Shown: piece by piece, positions 47,086 through 57,736 of the stretch
Numbering within the stretch: position 1 is the first letter of the stretch
Layout of the letters: each line of letters starts with the position of its first letter
Origin: Gluconobacter morbifer G707
GTDB lineage: Bacteria; Pseudomonadota; Alphaproteobacteria; Acetobacterales; Acetobacteraceae
DNA: 64,000 nucleotides
Assembly: GCF_000234355.1 (NCBI RefSeq)
Contig: NZ_AGQV01000002.1
Location: forward strand, 248,001 to 312,000
Direction: 5' to 3'
Position numbers and translations under genes: made by a program
Notes under the pieces: generated by a model
What the model was told of the DNA's origin: nothing
Database searches by the model: none
Seen by the model: only the letters and a program-made list of their open reading frames with translations

Positions 47086-47114
47086 GATATGGCCGATCAA
47101 CGCCGGAATTGCAA
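47086..47114 (-). promoter_or_regulatory. Candidate sigma-70-type promoter of rpsB-tsf
   Basis: TTGCAA (47109-47114) and CATATC (47086-47091) are spaced by 17 bases on the minus strand, upstream of the rpsB leader. The -10 match is modest (3 of 6). Confidence 0.35.
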
Positions 47115-47122
47115 GAGGGATG

Positions 47123-47215
47123 TCGCGTTACGCCCCGTCTGTCTCTTATTTCTGCTCCGCTTTCTCCACTCCACGGAGTGTCCTCAGGCGTTCTGCCAGA
47201 CGGGGCGTAACGCGA
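47123..47215. repeat. 19-bp perfect inverted repeat spanning the dnaE stop codon
   Basis: TCGCGTTACGCCCCGTCTG at 47123-47141 recurs in inverted orientation at 47197-47215, with a 55-base spacer. The right arm encodes part of the DnaE C-terminus (YRVTPRL); the left arm begins four bases beyond the dnaE stop. In RNA the arms would form a 19-bp stem. There is no U tract, so it is not a standard terminator. Confidence 0.9.
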
Positions 47216-50200
47216 TAGGCGCCGGGCAAGGCAATCTCCACATCGCGGGTTTCTTCCACCGATGGCAGAAGAACGACCCGTCCCACACCGCCACGGACGT
47301 CTTCCAACATGGCCGTCAATCCACTCAGGGCTTCTTTCTGCTTCAGCCAGACCCGGATTTCAGCCCGCTCCGCCGCTGCCGCTGCCTCAAGATCCATGAC
47401 ACTCTGGGCTGTAATGCGCAGGGCGTCACCATCCACTTTCAGTTCGGCATTCACGAGGATCGCCTGCCCCGCCACGAGCAGGTCACGGCATGACAGGAGC
47501 GTTTCCGCAAAGAGCGTGATTTCACAGCCCCCGCTGCTGTCGGACATGTTGACCCATGCCATTTTCTTGCCGGTCCGGGTCGGGCGCTCCTTTTTATCGA
47601 CCACGCATCCAGCGATCTTGACGCGCGTAACCCCTGATTGTGCAGCATTTTCCAGCGCATTGGAGGGCGTGACTCCCAGCCGACGCAGGACACTACCGTA
47701 AGCATCAAGCGGATGAGCACTCATATGAAAGCCGATCGCTGATGCTTCCAGTGACAGGCGCTCGAACTCCGGCCAGGGACGACCTTCATTCAGGCGCAGG
47801 ATTTCACGGTCCTGACCCGCGCCTCCGAACAGTCCGGCCTGTCCCATCTGCTGTTCCTGAGCCTTGGACTGCGCACGCCGGAGCAGGATATCCGCACTGG
47901 CAAAAACCGTGTGACGATCTTTGAGAAGATTGTCGAAAGCACCTGCTTTTGCAAGACTTTCTATCTGGATCTTGTTCAGGCTCTTCGGATCACAGCGTTC
48001 CGCAAAATCCGTCAGATCCGTAAAGGGTCGGTCTCCACGCGCTGCGACAACCGCATCCATCGCAGTGGCTCCGACGCGCTTGATGGCTGACAGTGCATAA
48101 CGGATACCCTGCCGGCCATCTTCCAGCGTCTCGATAGAGAAATCCGATTTGGAACGGTTGATATCCACGGGCAGGACCGGAATTTTCATCCGGCGCGCTT
48201 CCTGACACAGCGCAGAGAGCTTGTCCGTCTTTTCCCGCGCCAGAGACATGCAGCCTGCTAGGAAGGCCACAGGATGGGTCGCCTTCATCCATGCCGTCTG
48301 ATACGAGACAAGCGCATAAGCCGCGGCATGGGATTTGTTAAATCCATAATCCGCAAAACGAGCCATAAGATCAAAGACTTCGACGGCTTTCTCCTGAGAG
48401 ATTCCGCGTGCCGTTGCGCCTTCCGTAAAGATCGCGCGCTGCTTTTCCATCTCGGACGCAATCTTCTTGCCCATGGCCCGGCGCAGCAGGTCAGCGCCAC
48501 CGAGACTGTATCCAGCCATCTTCTGGGCGATCTGCATGACCTGTTCCTGATAGACCATGATGCCATAGGTCTCTTCGAGGATGTCCCGGATTTCCTCATG
48601 CGGGGGCTCCCATGGCTCCCCGTGCTTTCGGCGGCAGTAATCCGGAATGTTGGCCATCGGTCCCGGACGGTAGAGCGACACACCGGCAATCAGATCTTCC
48701 AGACGGCTGGCAGCCATCTGCTTGAGCATGTCCCGCATGCCCGCACCTTCGAACTGGAACACACCGGCCGTATCGCCCTTGGCCAGCATCTCAAAGGTCT
48801 TCTTGTCGTCCAAAGGAATACGTGAGAGATCGACGCTAATGCCTTGTTCTTCAAGGAAATCCAGACCACGCTTCAGAATGGTCAGCGTCGTCAGACCAAG
48901 AAAGTCGAACTTCACGAGCCCGGCCTGCTCGACATATTTCATGTTGTACTGCGTCACGAGCATATCGCTCTTGGGGTCGCGATAAAGCGGCACCAGTTCG
49001 ACCAGTTCGCGATCACCGATCACCACGCCGGCAGCGTGAGTCGACGCATGTCGGTACAGCCCTTCCAGCTGAAGCGCGATTTCCAGCAGCCGTTTCAGCG
49101 CTTCGTCACTGTCCCGCATCTCCTGAAGACGGGGCTCACCTTCAATAGCCTGCGCCAGGGAAACGGGCTTGGCAGGATTGTTGGGAATCAGTTCCGCCAC
49201 GCGGTTGACCATGCCATAGGGCAGCCCCAGCACACGGCCGACGTCACGCACCGCCGCCTTGGCCTGTAACTTACCGAAAGTGATGATCTGCGCTACACGA
49301 CTGCCACCATATTCCTCACGGACATAGCGAATGACCTCGTCGCGCCGGTCCTGACAGAAATCGATATCAAAGTCCGGCATCGACACACGTTCCGGATTCA
49401 GGAACCGTTCGAACAGCAGCCCGAACGGAAGCGGATCGATGTCGGTAATGGTCAGGGCATAGGCCACCAGCGAGCCTGCGCCCGAGCCGCGCCCCGGCCC
49501 GACCGGAATATCATGTGCCTTGGCCCACTGGATGAAGTCCGCAACGATCAGGAAGTAACCGGGAAACCCCATCCGGGCGATAATGTCCAGTTCCGTTTGA
49601 AGACGCTCGGAATAGACTTTGCGTTTGTTGTCATCCACGCCGTCCATCGCTTCGAGCCGCTTTTCCAGCCCCTCCCAGGCCATGGCCCGCAACGTTTCCT
49701 CTTCCGTGGAACCTTCCCGGACTTTCGGACAGATGGGCAGAAGCGGTTTGCGGGTACAGGCTGCAACGGCGCATTTCCGGGCGATGACAAGGGTGTTGTC
49801 GCAGGCTTCCGGCAGATCATGAAAGACGGCACGCATTTCCGCCGGCGTCTTGAACCAGGCTTCTGGCGAAACATGCCAGCGGTCATCTTCCGCCATGGTC
49901 CGGCCCTGCGCGATGCACAACAGGGCGTCATGCGCCTCATGCATCTGCGGCGACGGGAAGAAACATTCATTTGTCGCTACCAAGGGCAGGCCAAGATCAT
50001 CCGCAAGCGGGATCAGGATACTTTCGACTTCCTTTTCGCCAGCCTCGCCCAGACGGTTCAGTTCGACGGCCATGTTCTCACCAAACGTGGCCTGAAGACG
50101 TTCCAGCAGGCCTCTGGCCTCTGCGTTCTGTTCCTCGAAGATCAGGCGGTTGACAGGGCCGCGATTTCCTCCGGTCAGCAGGAACAATCCATCCGCATGC

Positions 50201-50571
50201 TGGCAAAGCACCTCAATGGCGACAGTCGGATCAGCCGGATCACCATGCAGGAAGCCATGGGTAGAAAGAATCTGAAGATTGGCCAGTCCTGTCTCGTTGC
50301 GTGCGAGAACGACCATCGGCTCGGGCATGGCGCCCGGTTTGGTGCTGCGCGATGGAAGGGAAAGCTGGCAGCCGACGATCGGCTGGACGCCGTTATTCCG
50401 ACAATACAGGGAAAATTCCAGCGCCCCGAAAAGATTGCCGCTATCCGTCAGGGCAACGGCAGGCATTCCATTTTTGGCGGCCATTCCCACGAGATCGGGA
50501 ATCCGAATGGCCCCCTGGCTCAGGGAATAGGCAGAGTGGCTCCGGAGATGAACAAAATCGGCGTGAGACAT
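47146..50571 (-). CDS. dnaE: DNA polymerase III subunit alpha
   Basis: DnaE is the replicative polymerase. The 1141-residue protein has an N-terminal PHP domain (FVHLRSHSAYSLSQGAI), the polymerase core with catalytic aspartates in MPDFDIDFCQDRR, KFDFLGLTTLTIL and YQEQVMQIAQKMAGYSLGGADLLRRAMGKK. A helix-hairpin-helix and an OB domain (TRVKIAGCVVDKKERPTRTGKKMAWVNMSD) follow. Its length is typical for DnaE1. It is preceded by lolD at a 41-base gap, the usual alphaproteobacterial order. Confidence 0.97.
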   Translation of the reverse strand: MSHADFVHLRSHSAYSLSQGAIRIPDLVGMAAKNGMPAVALTDSGNLFGALEFSLYCRNNGVQPIVGCQLSLPSRSTKPGAMPEPMVVLARNETGLANLQILSTHGFLHGDPADPTVAIEVLCQHADGLFLLTGGNRGPVNRLIFEEQNAEARGLLERLQATFGENMAVELNRLGEAGEKEVESILIPLADDLGLPLVATNECFFPSPQMHEAHDALLCIAQGRTMAEDDRWHVSPEAWFKTPAEMRAVFHDLPEACDNTLVIARKCAVAACTRKPLLPICPKVREGSTEEETLRAMAWEGLEKRLEAMDGVDDNKRKVYSERLQTELDIIARMGFPGYFLIVADFIQWAKAHDIPVGPGRGSGAGSLVAYALTITDIDPLPFGLLFERFLNPERVSMPDFDIDFCQDRRDEVIRYVREEYGGSRVAQIITFGKLQAKAAVRDVGRVLGLPYGMVNRVAELIPNNPAKPVSLAQAIEGEPRLQEMRDSDEALKRLLEIALQLEGLYRHASTHAAGVVIGDRELVELVPLYRDPKSDMLVTQYNMKYVEQAGLVKFDFLGLTTLTILKRGLDFLEEQGISVDLSRIPLDDKKTFEMLAKGDTAGVFQFEGAGMRDMLKQMAASRLEDLIAGVSLYRPGPMANIPDYCRRKHGEPWEPPHEEIRDILEETYGIMVYQEQVMQIAQKMAGYSLGGADLLRRAMGKKIASEMEKQRAIFTEGATARGISQEKAVEVFDLMARFADYGFNKSHAAAYALVSYQTAWMKATHPVAFLAGCMSLAREKTDKLSALCQEARRMKIPVLPVDINRSKSDFSIETLEDGRQGIRYALSAIKRVGATAMDAVVAARGDRPFTDLTDFAERCDPKSLNKIQIESLAKAGAFDNLLKDRHTVFASADILLRRAQSKAQEQQMGQAGLFGGAGQDREILRLNEGRPWPEFERLSLEASAIGFHMSAHPLDAYGSVLRRLGVTPSNALENAAQSGVTRVKIAGCVVDKKERPTRTGKKMAWVNMSDSSGGCEITLFAETLLSCRDLLVAGQAILVNAELKVDGDALRITAQSVMDLEAAAAAERAEIRVWLKQKEALSGLTAMLEDVRGGVGRVVLLPSVEETRDVEIALPGAYRVTPRLAERLRTLRGVEKAEQK

Positions 50572-50612
50572 GCCTCTATTCTATCAGGAGCATGCGCCTG
50601 ATGCAGCGGAAT

Positions 50613-51317
50613 TCAGTGCTCGAATGGCACCAGTTTTCTCTCCTGCAACGTCACGGTGTGATCCATACGGGCGGCCAGTTCCTCATTATGGGTCGCAATC
50701 AGTGCTGCCACCCCTTCATCCCGGACAGCCCGCAGCAATTCATCAAACACATGATCCGCTGTTGCGATATCAAGATTGCCTGTCGGTTCGTCCGCCAGCA
50801 GTAGTTTGGGGCGGTTGGCCAGCGCACGGGCGATGGCCGTACGCTGCTGCTCGCCTCCGGAAAGCCGCCCGGGCAATGAATTCAGCCTGTGAGACAAACC
50901 GAACCGCCCTAGCAGATCTTCCGCCCTGGCTCGGGCCGCAGCCGATGAAATGCCTGCAATCAGCTGCGGCAGCATGACATTTTCGCAGGCCGTAAATTCA
51001 CCCAGCAGATGATGGAACTGGTAGACGAACCCAATTTCGTCACGCCGCACGGCTGTCCGGATCGGATCGCTGAGACCGCTGACGGGCTTTTCATTAATGA
51101 AGACCGTACCTTCCGTTGGCGCTTCGAGCAGCCCTGCGAGATGCAGGAGAGTGGATTTCCCCGTCCCGCTGGGAGCAACCAGCGCCACGATCTCGCCAGA
51201 ACGGAGGCTGAAATCAGCGTTCTTCAGGATTTCCAGTGTTTCTTCGCCGGACTGGAAACGACGGGTCAATTTTTCGAGGCGAAGGGCAGCTGTGGTTTTC
51301 GGTGTCACGTCATTCAT
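50613..51317 (-). CDS. lolD: Lipoprotein-releasing ABC transporter ATPase LolD
   Basis: LolD powers release of outer-membrane-destined lipoproteins from the inner membrane. The 234-residue ATPase has Walker [13 protein letters not shown], the LolD-type segment [20 protein letters not shown], signature LSGGEQQR and Walker [13 protein letters not shown]. It overlaps the end of the permease gene lolF by eight bases, so the two are coupled. Confidence 0.95.
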   Translation of the reverse strand: MNDVTPKTTAALRLEKLTRRFQSGEETLEILKNADFSLRSGEIVALVAPSGTGKSTLLHLAGLLEAPTEGTVFINEKPVSGLSDPIRTAVRRDEIGFVYQFHHLLGEFTACENVMLPQLIAGISSAAARARAEDLLGRFGLSHRLNSLPGRLSGGEQQRTAIARALANRPKLLLADEPTGNLDIATADHVFDELLRAVRDEGVAALIATHNEELAARMDHTVTLQERKLVPFEH

Positions 51318-52560
51318 GGCGCAACGCCTCGATCGGGTCGGTCCGTGCAGCCCGCCAGGATGGATAAAGCGTCGCCAGCAGGGACAGGATGAGCGACATG
51401 CCGATGACTTCCCAGACCTGAGACCAGACCAGTTTGGCCGGCAGGCGTTCGAGGAAATAGACTTCCGGATTGAACAGGTTGGTGCCTGTCAGGGACTGGA
51501 GCCACTGGCGGATACGCTCGATGTTCAGGGCGAAGGCAATACCGAGCACAGATCCTGCCACTGTTCCCATGATTCCGACGGATGCGCCGCACATCAGGAA
51601 AATCCGCATGATGGCGCCACGGCTGGCTCCCAGAGTCCGCAGGACGGCAATGTCCCGTGTCTTGTCCTTGACCATCATGATCAGGGAGGAAATAACGTTG
51701 AAGGCCGCCACGAGAATGATGAGCGTCAGAATCAGGAACATGACATTCTGCTCGACCGTAACGGCATCCAGAAAGCCATTGGCGCTCTGGGTCCAGTCCA
51801 GAACTCTCAGCCGTGGATCTTCCAGCCTGTTGGCAATCGCCTGACGCACAGGCCGGACATTGGCGGGATCAGATGTCGAGACCTGGATCTGCGAAACGGC
51901 ATCCGGTCCCATCAGCAGGAATTTCTGCGCCGCCGGAAGCGGAACCAGCACGACGTTCGCGTTGTAATCGTTCCAGTTGGCATCGAAAATGGCAGCGACG
52001 TGATAGGTCTTGACCCGGGGCATGGTACCGAAAGGGGTCGCCTGCCCGTTCGGCGACAGAAGCGTGAGCGGCGAGCCAATGCTCAGTCCCGCCCGGTCCG
52101 CAAGCGTTGATCCCACTGCAACCGCATCATCCCCGGTGAAGCGGTCCACGCTCCCGGCGATGATCCCGCTGCTCAGCGCTTTCCATTCCCGGAAGGACTG
52201 CTGGGACACACCCTGCATGTCCGCTCCGGTTGAATAGCGTCCCGCTTCGACAAGAACCGTCCCTTCCGCCATGGGGATAACGGATTTTACGCCCGGCACC
52301 TGACGGATAGCTTCCACGTCGTTCTGGTAGGCTTCGATGGGACGGCCGTACCCGAACACGGTGAGATCACCGTGCAGACCGAGAATACGGCCCATGAGGT
52401 CGGATTTGAAACCGTTCATCACCGACATGACGATGATGAGAGTAGCCACCCCGAGCGCAATGCCGATCAGGGAAAAAACCGCAATGATCGAGGCGAATCT
52501 TTCACCCCGGCGGGCGCGCAGATAACGCCCCGCCACCATGCGCTCGAAGCGGCCGAACAT
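51310..52560 (-). CDS. Lipoprotein-releasing ABC transporter permease (LolF/LolC type)
   Basis: The 416-residue permease has the MacB/FtsX topology. The first span follows [38 protein letters not shown], then a large periplasmic domain (about residues 50-265), then three spans and the cytoplasmic end [13 protein letters not shown]-like ([12 protein letters not shown]). Only one permease gene is present, so the transporter is probably a LolDF complex with a permease homodimer rather than LolCDE. It starts at the last base of proS. Confidence 0.92.
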   Translation of the reverse strand: MFGRFERMVAGRYLRARRGERFASIIAVFSLIGIALGVATLIIVMSVMNGFKSDLMGRILGLHGDLTVFGYGRPIEAYQNDVEAIRQVPGVKSVIPMAEGTVLVEAGRYSTGADMQGVSQQSFREWKALSSGIIAGSVDRFTGDDAVAVGSTLADRAGLSIGSPLTLLSPNGQATPFGTMPRVKTYHVAAIFDANWNDYNANVVLVPLPAAQKFLLMGPDAVSQIQVSTSDPANVRPVRQAIANRLEDPRLRVLDWTQSANGFLDAVTVEQNVMFLILTLIILVAAFNVISSLIMMVKDKTRDIAVLRTLGASRGAIMRIFLMCGASVGIMGTVAGSVLGIAFALNIERIRQWLQSLTGTNLFNPEVYFLERLPAKLVWSQVWEVIGMSLILSLLATLYPSWRAARTDPIEALRHE

Positions 52561-53876
52561 CAGCCCTCTCCGATTTTCGCCAGAGCTTCCTCAACCGGAA
52601 GTTCGAACCGTTCCCCACTTACGCGGTGCTTAAGTTCGACCTTGCCTTCTTTCGCACCACGCGGTCCGACGATGATCTGCCAGGGATGTCCCATCAGATC
52701 CGCGTCGTTGAATTTTACCCCGGCACGCTCGGAGCGGTCATCGTATAGAAGGTTTTCCGGGTCCGTCGCATAGATGCGGTCACAGATCGCATCGCAGGTT
52801 TCATCGCCCTGACGAAGATTGAGGATAGCTGCACGATACGGCGCTACCGAGGCAGGCCAGATGATACCGGCATCGTCATGAGAGGCTTCGATGATGGCGC
52901 CGGTCAGCCGGGAAACACCAATGCCATACGATCCCATATGCGGGTTGAATGGCGCGCCATCCGGACCGCTGACCTCGATCCCCATGGACTGCGTGTATTT
53001 CGTGCCGAAGTAGAAGATATGTCCGACTTCGATGCCACGCCCCGTGCGCTTGCGCTCTTCCGGGACGCTGGCCCATTCGGCTTCATTATGTTTCTCGTCC
53101 GTAGCGGCATAATGATCCGTCACAGCGGAGAAGAACTGCGCCAGACTTTCAGAACTGTCACAGTCAACAGGACGGCCAAGCCAGTCCTGCTGTTCCAGAG
53201 CCGCGTCGAAAAAAACTTCGCTTTCACCGGTCGGTGCCAGTACGAGAAACTCGTGACTGAGATCACCGCCGATCGGACCGGTATCCGCCACCATCGGCAC
53301 GGCACGAACGCCCAGTCTCTGGAAAATACGCAGATAGGACAGCATCATGCGCCGGTAGCTATCAACCGCACCGGCATAATCCGCGTCAAAGGAATAGGCA
53401 TCCTTCATCAGGAATTCACGGCCACGCATCACACCGAAGCGCGGACGAACCTCGTCACGGAATTTCCACTGGATATGATAGAGCGACTTGGGAAGTTCCT
53501 TATAGGACTTCACGGACGCACCGAAAATATCCGTGATCATTTCCTCGTTGGTCGGCCCGTACAGCAGGTCCCGGCCGTGACGGTCCTGAATACGCAGCAT
53601 CTCGGGCCCGTAGGCGTCGTAACGGCCGGAACGGCGCCACAGATCAGCAGACTGAAGGGTCGGCATCAGGACTTCCTGCGCGCCGATCGCGTCCTGTTCC
53701 TCTCGGATGATGCGTTCGATATTGCGCAGAACGCGCAGACCCGCCGGCAACCAGGCATAGATACCTGACGCCGTCTGACGGATCAGCCCGGCCCGCAGCA
53801 TCAGCCGGTGAGACGCAATCTGCGCCTCGGCCGGGACTTCCTTCAATGTGGGCTGAAAAGCTTTACTCAGGCGCAT
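52560..53876 (-). CDS. proS: Proline--tRNA ligase, short alphaproteobacterial form
   Basis: The 438-residue class II synthetase has motif 1 around [27 protein letters not shown], motif 2 [23 protein letters not shown] and motif 3 [14 protein letters not shown]. It is about 130 residues shorter than the E. coli enzyme because the editing (INS) domain between motifs 2 and 3 is missing, as usual in alphaproteobacteria. Mischarged Ala-tRNA-Pro would need to be cleared by a free-standing editing protein, not found here. Confidence 0.95.
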   Translation of the reverse strand: MRLSKAFQPTLKEVPAEAQIASHRLMLRAGLIRQTASGIYAWLPAGLRVLRNIERIIREEQDAIGAQEVLMPTLQSADLWRRSGRYDAYGPEMLRIQDRHGRDLLYGPTNEEMITDIFGASVKSYKELPKSLYHIQWKFRDEVRPRFGVMRGREFLMKDAYSFDADYAGAVDSYRRMMLSYLRIFQRLGVRAVPMVADTGPIGGDLSHEFLVLAPTGESEVFFDAALEQQDWLGRPVDCDSSESLAQFFSAVTDHYAATDEKHNEAEWASVPEERKRTGRGIEVGHIFYFGTKYTQSMGIEVSGPDGAPFNPHMGSYGIGVSRLTGAIIEASHDDAGIIWPASVAPYRAAILNLRQGDETCDAICDRIYATDPENLLYDDRSERAGVKFNDADLMGHPWQIIVGPRGAKEGKVELKHRVSGERFELPVEEALAKIGEG

Positions 53877-53887
53877 GTTCTTCTCTC

Positions 53888-55546
53888 TCAGACACGCAGC
53901 AGATGGACATCGACAAGCGGACGCTTCTGAAGCTTGCGCCCAAGCGCACGACGCAGGGCCGTCTTGGCCGCATCGCGGAACTCACCGTCGTCACGACGCA
54001 GCCCATCGGGAATTTCATCAATGGCGTCTGCGAACTCTTCCTGAATCCGCACGCTCTCGGGATCATCGGCTTCCAGCAGGCCCGGGGCGCTGATCTTGGG
54101 CTCACCAATGACGTATCCTTCGTCATCCACGGCGAAGCTCGCCAGCACCATGCCATTGAAGAGCATCTTGCGCCGCGCAGCCAGAACGCCACCCGTCATG
54201 GGCAGCAGACGGCCACCGTCAAGCGCCAGACGCCCGGTAGGCGCCGTATCGACGACCTTCACTTCGCCCGGCGCGAGATTCAGAATATCTCCATCTTCCA
54301 GCAGAACCGGGTCCGCGCCGACTTCATATGCCAGAGCGGCATGAGCCGTCAGGTGGCGCCATTCCCCGTGAGTCGGCACGCTGTATTTCGGACGTACGAT
54401 GCCATACAGGGTGCGGATATCCTCGCTCGTGGCATGACCCGACGTATGAACCTTCGCATCCTTGTCCGTCAGGACCGTCACGCCCCGACGTGACAGGTTG
54501 TCCTGTACTGTCGTGACCGCCTGCTCGTTTCCGGGGATGACGCGGGAACTGTAGATGACCGTATCCCCCTCACCCAGTCCGATATTGGGATGCGTATCCG
54601 CTGCGATGCGTGACAGGGCCGAACGCGGCTCCCCCTGGCTTCCCGTGATGATCATCAGCAGATTGTCATCATGGATGTCGCGGGCGTCCTGCTCGGTCAG
54701 GAAAGGCGGCAGATCAGAGAAATACCCGCATTCCCGGGCAGCGGTCTCCAGATTGCGCAGGGACCGCCCCACGATCATGACATGCCGGCCCGAAGCCTGC
54801 GCGGCCTTGGCAATGCTTTCGACGCGCGCCACGTTGCTGGCGAAGCAGGTCACCGCCACCCGTCCCTCGAGACGGGCGATCAGGTCCGTCAGGCCCTTGC
54901 GGACATCAGCTTCCGATTCCGACTTGCCAGGCTTCAGAACATTGGTGCTGTCACACACCATGGCCAGAACGCCTTCGTCCCCCAGTTCGCGAAATGCCTC
55001 CAGATCGGTCACCGGCCCGACAAGCGGATTTTCGTCAAGCTTCCAGTCACCCGTATGCACGATGATGCCGACCGGGGTCCGCAGTGCGATGGCCTGGGCT
55101 TCCGCAACGGAATGTGTGACAGGAATGAACTGGAGATCAAACGGTCCCACCTCAAAGCGCGAGGCAGGGCGGATAACGTGGATCTTCACCTGGTTGAGCA
55201 GGTGCGCTTCCTGGAGCTTTCGACGCAGCACGGCTGCGGCGAAAGGCGTTGCATAAACCGGACACCGCAGATACGGCCACAGATGCGCCACAGCCCCGAG
55301 ATGATCCTCGTGAGCATGCGTAATCACCAGTCCGCACAGATCCTTCGCCCGTTCCGCAATGAAGGTCGGATCGGGCATCAGCACTTCGGCTTCAGGTGTG
55401 TCATTGCCCGAAAACCCAATACCACAGTCAATAGCCAGCCAGGTTTCTTTCCCATTGCGGGTCAGGCGGTAAAGATTGAAGTTCATTCCGATCTCGCCCG
55501 TCCCGCCCAGAGGCAGGAAGGACAGACCGTCCTTTGTTTCCGTCAT
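53888..55546 (-). CDS. rnj: Ribonuclease J
   Basis: The 552-residue metallo-beta-lactamase/beta-CASP nuclease performs 5'-to-3' exonucleolytic and endonucleolytic RNA processing. It has the zinc motif [27 protein letters not shown], the beta-CASP segment [15 protein letters not shown] and [26 protein letters not shown]. The C-terminal domain completes the family length. It follows coaX by 53 bases and precedes proS, the standard birA-coaX-rnj order. Confidence 0.95.
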   Translation of the reverse strand: MTETKDGLSFLPLGGTGEIGMNFNLYRLTRNGKETWLAIDCGIGFSGNDTPEAEVLMPDPTFIAERAKDLCGLVITHAHEDHLGAVAHLWPYLRCPVYATPFAAAVLRRKLQEAHLLNQVKIHVIRPASRFEVGPFDLQFIPVTHSVAEAQAIALRTPVGIIVHTGDWKLDENPLVGPVTDLEAFRELGDEGVLAMVCDSTNVLKPGKSESEADVRKGLTDLIARLEGRVAVTCFASNVARVESIAKAAQASGRHVMIVGRSLRNLETAARECGYFSDLPPFLTEQDARDIHDDNLLMIITGSQGEPRSALSRIAADTHPNIGLGEGDTVIYSSRVIPGNEQAVTTVQDNLSRRGVTVLTDKDAKVHTSGHATSEDIRTLYGIVRPKYSVPTHGEWRHLTAHAALAYEVGADPVLLEDGDILNLAPGEVKVVDTAPTGRLALDGGRLLPMTGGVLAARRKMLFNGMVLASFAVDDEGYVIGEPKISAPGLLEADDPESVRIQEEFADAIDEIPDGLRRDDGEFRDAAKTALRRALGRKLQKRPLVDVHLLRV

Positions 55547-55599
55547 CGTCGTTCCTTGTCATTCATGTCGTATGATCAGATGTATTCAATGCCGAAAGC

Positions 55600-56397
55600 C
55601 TACGGGCGTTCGGGGGAATGCGAAAGCAGCGGGGCAGGATTCCTGTCCGCAAGAAATCTCAGGCCATCCAGCGTCAGATCCGGCGCAAGCACGTCGAAAA
55701 GTTCCGTACCTTCGGAAAAAAGCGGCGCCAGACCACCGGTCGCTATGATTTTGGGACGGGAAGCCATTTCAGCGGAAATGCGCTTTACAAGGCCTTCGAC
55801 CAACCCGACATATCCCCAGAAAAGGCCCGAGCGCATGGCAACGTTCGTGTTCCGGCCAATGGCCTCGCTGGGACGTCCAACGCTCATTCTAGGCAGACGG
55901 GCAGCCGCGCGGTGCAGTGCGTCGATCGACAGGTTGACACCCGGAGCAATCGCACCGCCGCAAAACTGTCCCTTTTCGTTCACGACATCAAACGTGGTTG
56001 CCGTCCCGAAATCCACCACGACCAGCGGGCCGCCATAAAGCTTCTGGGCCGCCAGGCCGTTGAGACGCCGATCCGCTCCGAGTTCGTCGGGATTGTCCAC
56101 CAGGACATCCTCGCCCCAGTCCAGATGCGCATTGGCGATAAGCGGCTCGACTTTCAGCCACTGCCGGCAGAAACGGCGCAGTTCATAGAGGGCCGCCGGA
56201 ACGACGATCCCAATAATGGCGCGGCTGATGGCGCGTGCATCCAGCCCCACACGATCAAAGAGACTGAGTAGACTGACCGCATACTCGTCTGCTGTGCGGA
56301 CGTCGCTGGTCGAAAGCCGCCATTGGCCTACCCACGCATGTCCATCATGGACTGCGAACACGACGTTGGTGTTGCCAGCATCAATGACGAGAAGCAC
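55600..56397 (-). CDS. coaX: Type III pantothenate kinase
   Basis: CoaX phosphorylates pantothenate, the first step in coenzyme A synthesis, and unlike type I enzymes is not inhibited by CoA. The 265-residue ASKHA-fold protein has the phosphate loop [45 protein letters not shown] and [17 protein letters not shown]. It lies 15 bases after birA. Confidence 0.95.
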   Translation of the reverse strand: MLLVIDAGNTNVVFAVHDGHAWVGQWRLSTSDVRTADEYAVSLLSLFDRVGLDARAISRAIIGIVVPAALYELRRFCRQWLKVEPLIANAHLDWGEDVLVDNPDELGADRRLNGLAAQKLYGGPLVVVDFGTATTFDVVNEKGQFCGGAIAPGVNLSIDALHRAAARLPRMSVGRPSEAIGRNTNVAMRSGLFWGYVGLVEGLVKRISAEMASRPKIIATGGLAPLFSEGTELFDVLAPDLTLDGLRFLADRNPAPLLSHSPERP

Positions 56398-56412
56398 GTT
56401 CGATCCGGTCCT

Positions 56413-57147
56413 TCAACCCAGCAGAATATCGCCGGTAATAACCGGTATGGTTGTCCCTTCGGGCAGCGTCAGGAGCAGACATCCCTGCTCATCCAGCCCG
56501 GAAAATGATCCTGTAATATAAGTTTCACATCTCTGAACTGCAAGCCGGCTTCCCGGTGGATGTGCCCGGGCCAGCCATTCCGTGCGGATTGAAGCGAAGC
56601 CCTGCCCGTCCCAGAGCGCCATCCAGCGTTCCATCTGTTGCGCAAGTTCATGGCATACTGCCTGTGGATCAGGAGCGGCAACCCACTCCGAAAGCGCCGC
56701 CAGCTTACGCCCAGGCACATCAGGGGCCTTGCGCAGATTGGCTCCGACGCCGATCACGACCCAGCGCCCGTCCGCGGGGCCGCCGGTCTCGATCAGGATA
56801 CCGGCCATCTTGCGACCATCCAGCAGAAGGTCGTTGGGCCATTTCAGCAGAAGGGGAGCGGTAACGCCGACACGTTCACAGAAAGACCGGATGCTCTCAT
56901 ACAGGGCCAAAGCCGCAATAAAAGGGAGAGCCCTGATAAAGGCGTCTGGATCATGGGGGTGCAGCAGAAAGGAAACCGCCAGATTCCCGCCCGGATCTAC
57001 CCAATGCCGCCCGCGCGTGCCCCGACCGGAGGTCTGGGATAATGCCTGGACGACCAGGCCTGCGTCTTCCCCTGCTTCGGCTTTTTCCTTGCAGAGATCA
57101 GAGGTGGAACCTAACGACTCATGGCATTCAAAACGCCAGGATATCAT
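56413..57147 (-). CDS. birA: Biotin--[acetyl-CoA-carboxylase] ligase
   Basis: The 244-residue enzyme biotinylates the acetyl-CoA carboxylase carrier protein. It has the biotin-binding segment SQTSGRGTRGRHWVDPGGNLAVSFL and the catalytic KWPNDLLLDGRKMAGILIE, plus a small C-terminal SH3-like domain. The N-terminal DNA-binding domain of E. coli BirA is absent (group I), so it does not repress biotin genes. In most alphaproteobacteria nuoN precedes it; here the upstream gene is tRNA-Val. Confidence 0.93.
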   Translation of the reverse strand: MISWRFECHESLGSTSDLCKEKAEAGEDAGLVVQALSQTSGRGTRGRHWVDPGGNLAVSFLLHPHDPDAFIRALPFIAALALYESIRSFCERVGVTAPLLLKWPNDLLLDGRKMAGILIETGGPADGRWVVIGVGANLRKAPDVPGRKLAALSEWVAAPDPQAVCHELAQQMERWMALWDGQGFASIRTEWLARAHPPGSRLAVQRCETYITGSFSGLDEQGCLLLTLPEGTTIPVITGDILLG

Positions 57148-57163
57148 GGAAATATCTGAAGAA

Positions 57164-57238
57164 TGGTGGGCGATGACGGGATTGAACCGCCGACCCTCTC
57201 GGTGTAAACGAGACGCTCTACCGCTGAGCTAATCGCCC
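57164..57238 (-). tRNA. tRNA-Val(UAC)
   Basis: The 75-nt gene (CCA included) has acceptor stem GGGCGAT/ATCGCCC, D arm TAGCTCAGCGGTAGAGC and anticodon stem TCTCG/CGAGA around TTTACAC (anticodon TAC). The T arm reads GGCGGTTCAATCCCGTC. It reads the GUA and GUG valine codons. It lies between hupB and birA. Confidence 0.96.
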
Positions 57239-57313
57239 TCAGAAAATCGTGGATGTGTATATACACGGATCTGAACAGCCGTAAAGCCATCCAGATCCGA
57301 AAAGTGAGCGTTT

Positions 57314-57598
57314 TCAGCTCACTGCGTCCTTCAGACCCTTACCAGGCTTGAAACGGACCGAGGTGGATGCCGGAATGTCGATCTCTTCACCGGTACGCGG
57401 GTTGCGGCCCTTTGCGGCCTTGCGCGTTGCGGTCACGAAGCTGCCGAAGCCAACGAGACGGACTTCCTGCTTCTTGGCAAGCGTCTTTTCGATCGTGCTG
57501 AACACCGCATCGACAACTTCGCTGGCCTTTGCCTTCGGAAGATCGGCGGCGTCAGCAACGGCGGCGATCAGTTCCTGCTTGTTGAGGGGCTTCTCCAT
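57314..57598 (-). CDS. hupB: DNA-binding protein HU
   Basis: The 94-residue nucleoid protein bends and compacts DNA. It has NKQELIAAVADAADLPKAKASEVVDAVF as the dimer helices, VRLVGFGSFVTATRKA and the DNA-intercalating arm GRNPRTGEEIDIPAS, ending SVRFKPGKGLKDAVS. ATG 57598 gives the family N-terminus; the longer frame to 57682 overlaps the promoter. It follows lon by 138 bases, and ends before tRNA-Val. Confidence 0.96.
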   Translation of the reverse strand: MEKPLNKQELIAAVADAADLPKAKASEVVDAVFSTIEKTLAKKQEVRLVGFGSFVTATRKAAKGRNPRTGEEIDIPASTSVRFKPGKGLKDAVS

Positions 57599-57680
57599 GA
57601 TGTGCCTTTCTGGTGTTGGTGCGTCCGGACAGGCCTCCGAAGAGTCTCCTGATCCGGACGCCTGTTCGATCTGAGGCCGC

Positions 57681-57708
57681 ACTATGAAGCGGTTTTTCGC
57701 CGCGTCAA
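57681..57708 (-). promoter_or_regulatory. Candidate sigma-70-type promoter of hupB
   Basis: TTGACG (57703-57708) and CATAGT (57681-57686) are separated by 16 bases on the minus strand, about 83 bases before the hupB ATG. The match to consensus is 5 of 6 and 4 of 6. Confidence 0.5.
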
Positions 57709-57736
57709 CTCCAAGAATCGCCTCTGAGCGAAAGCA

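Noticed and set aside
54671-56038. 455-codon open frame on the plus strand
   Set aside because: Antisense to rnj and coaX, both complete and convincing.
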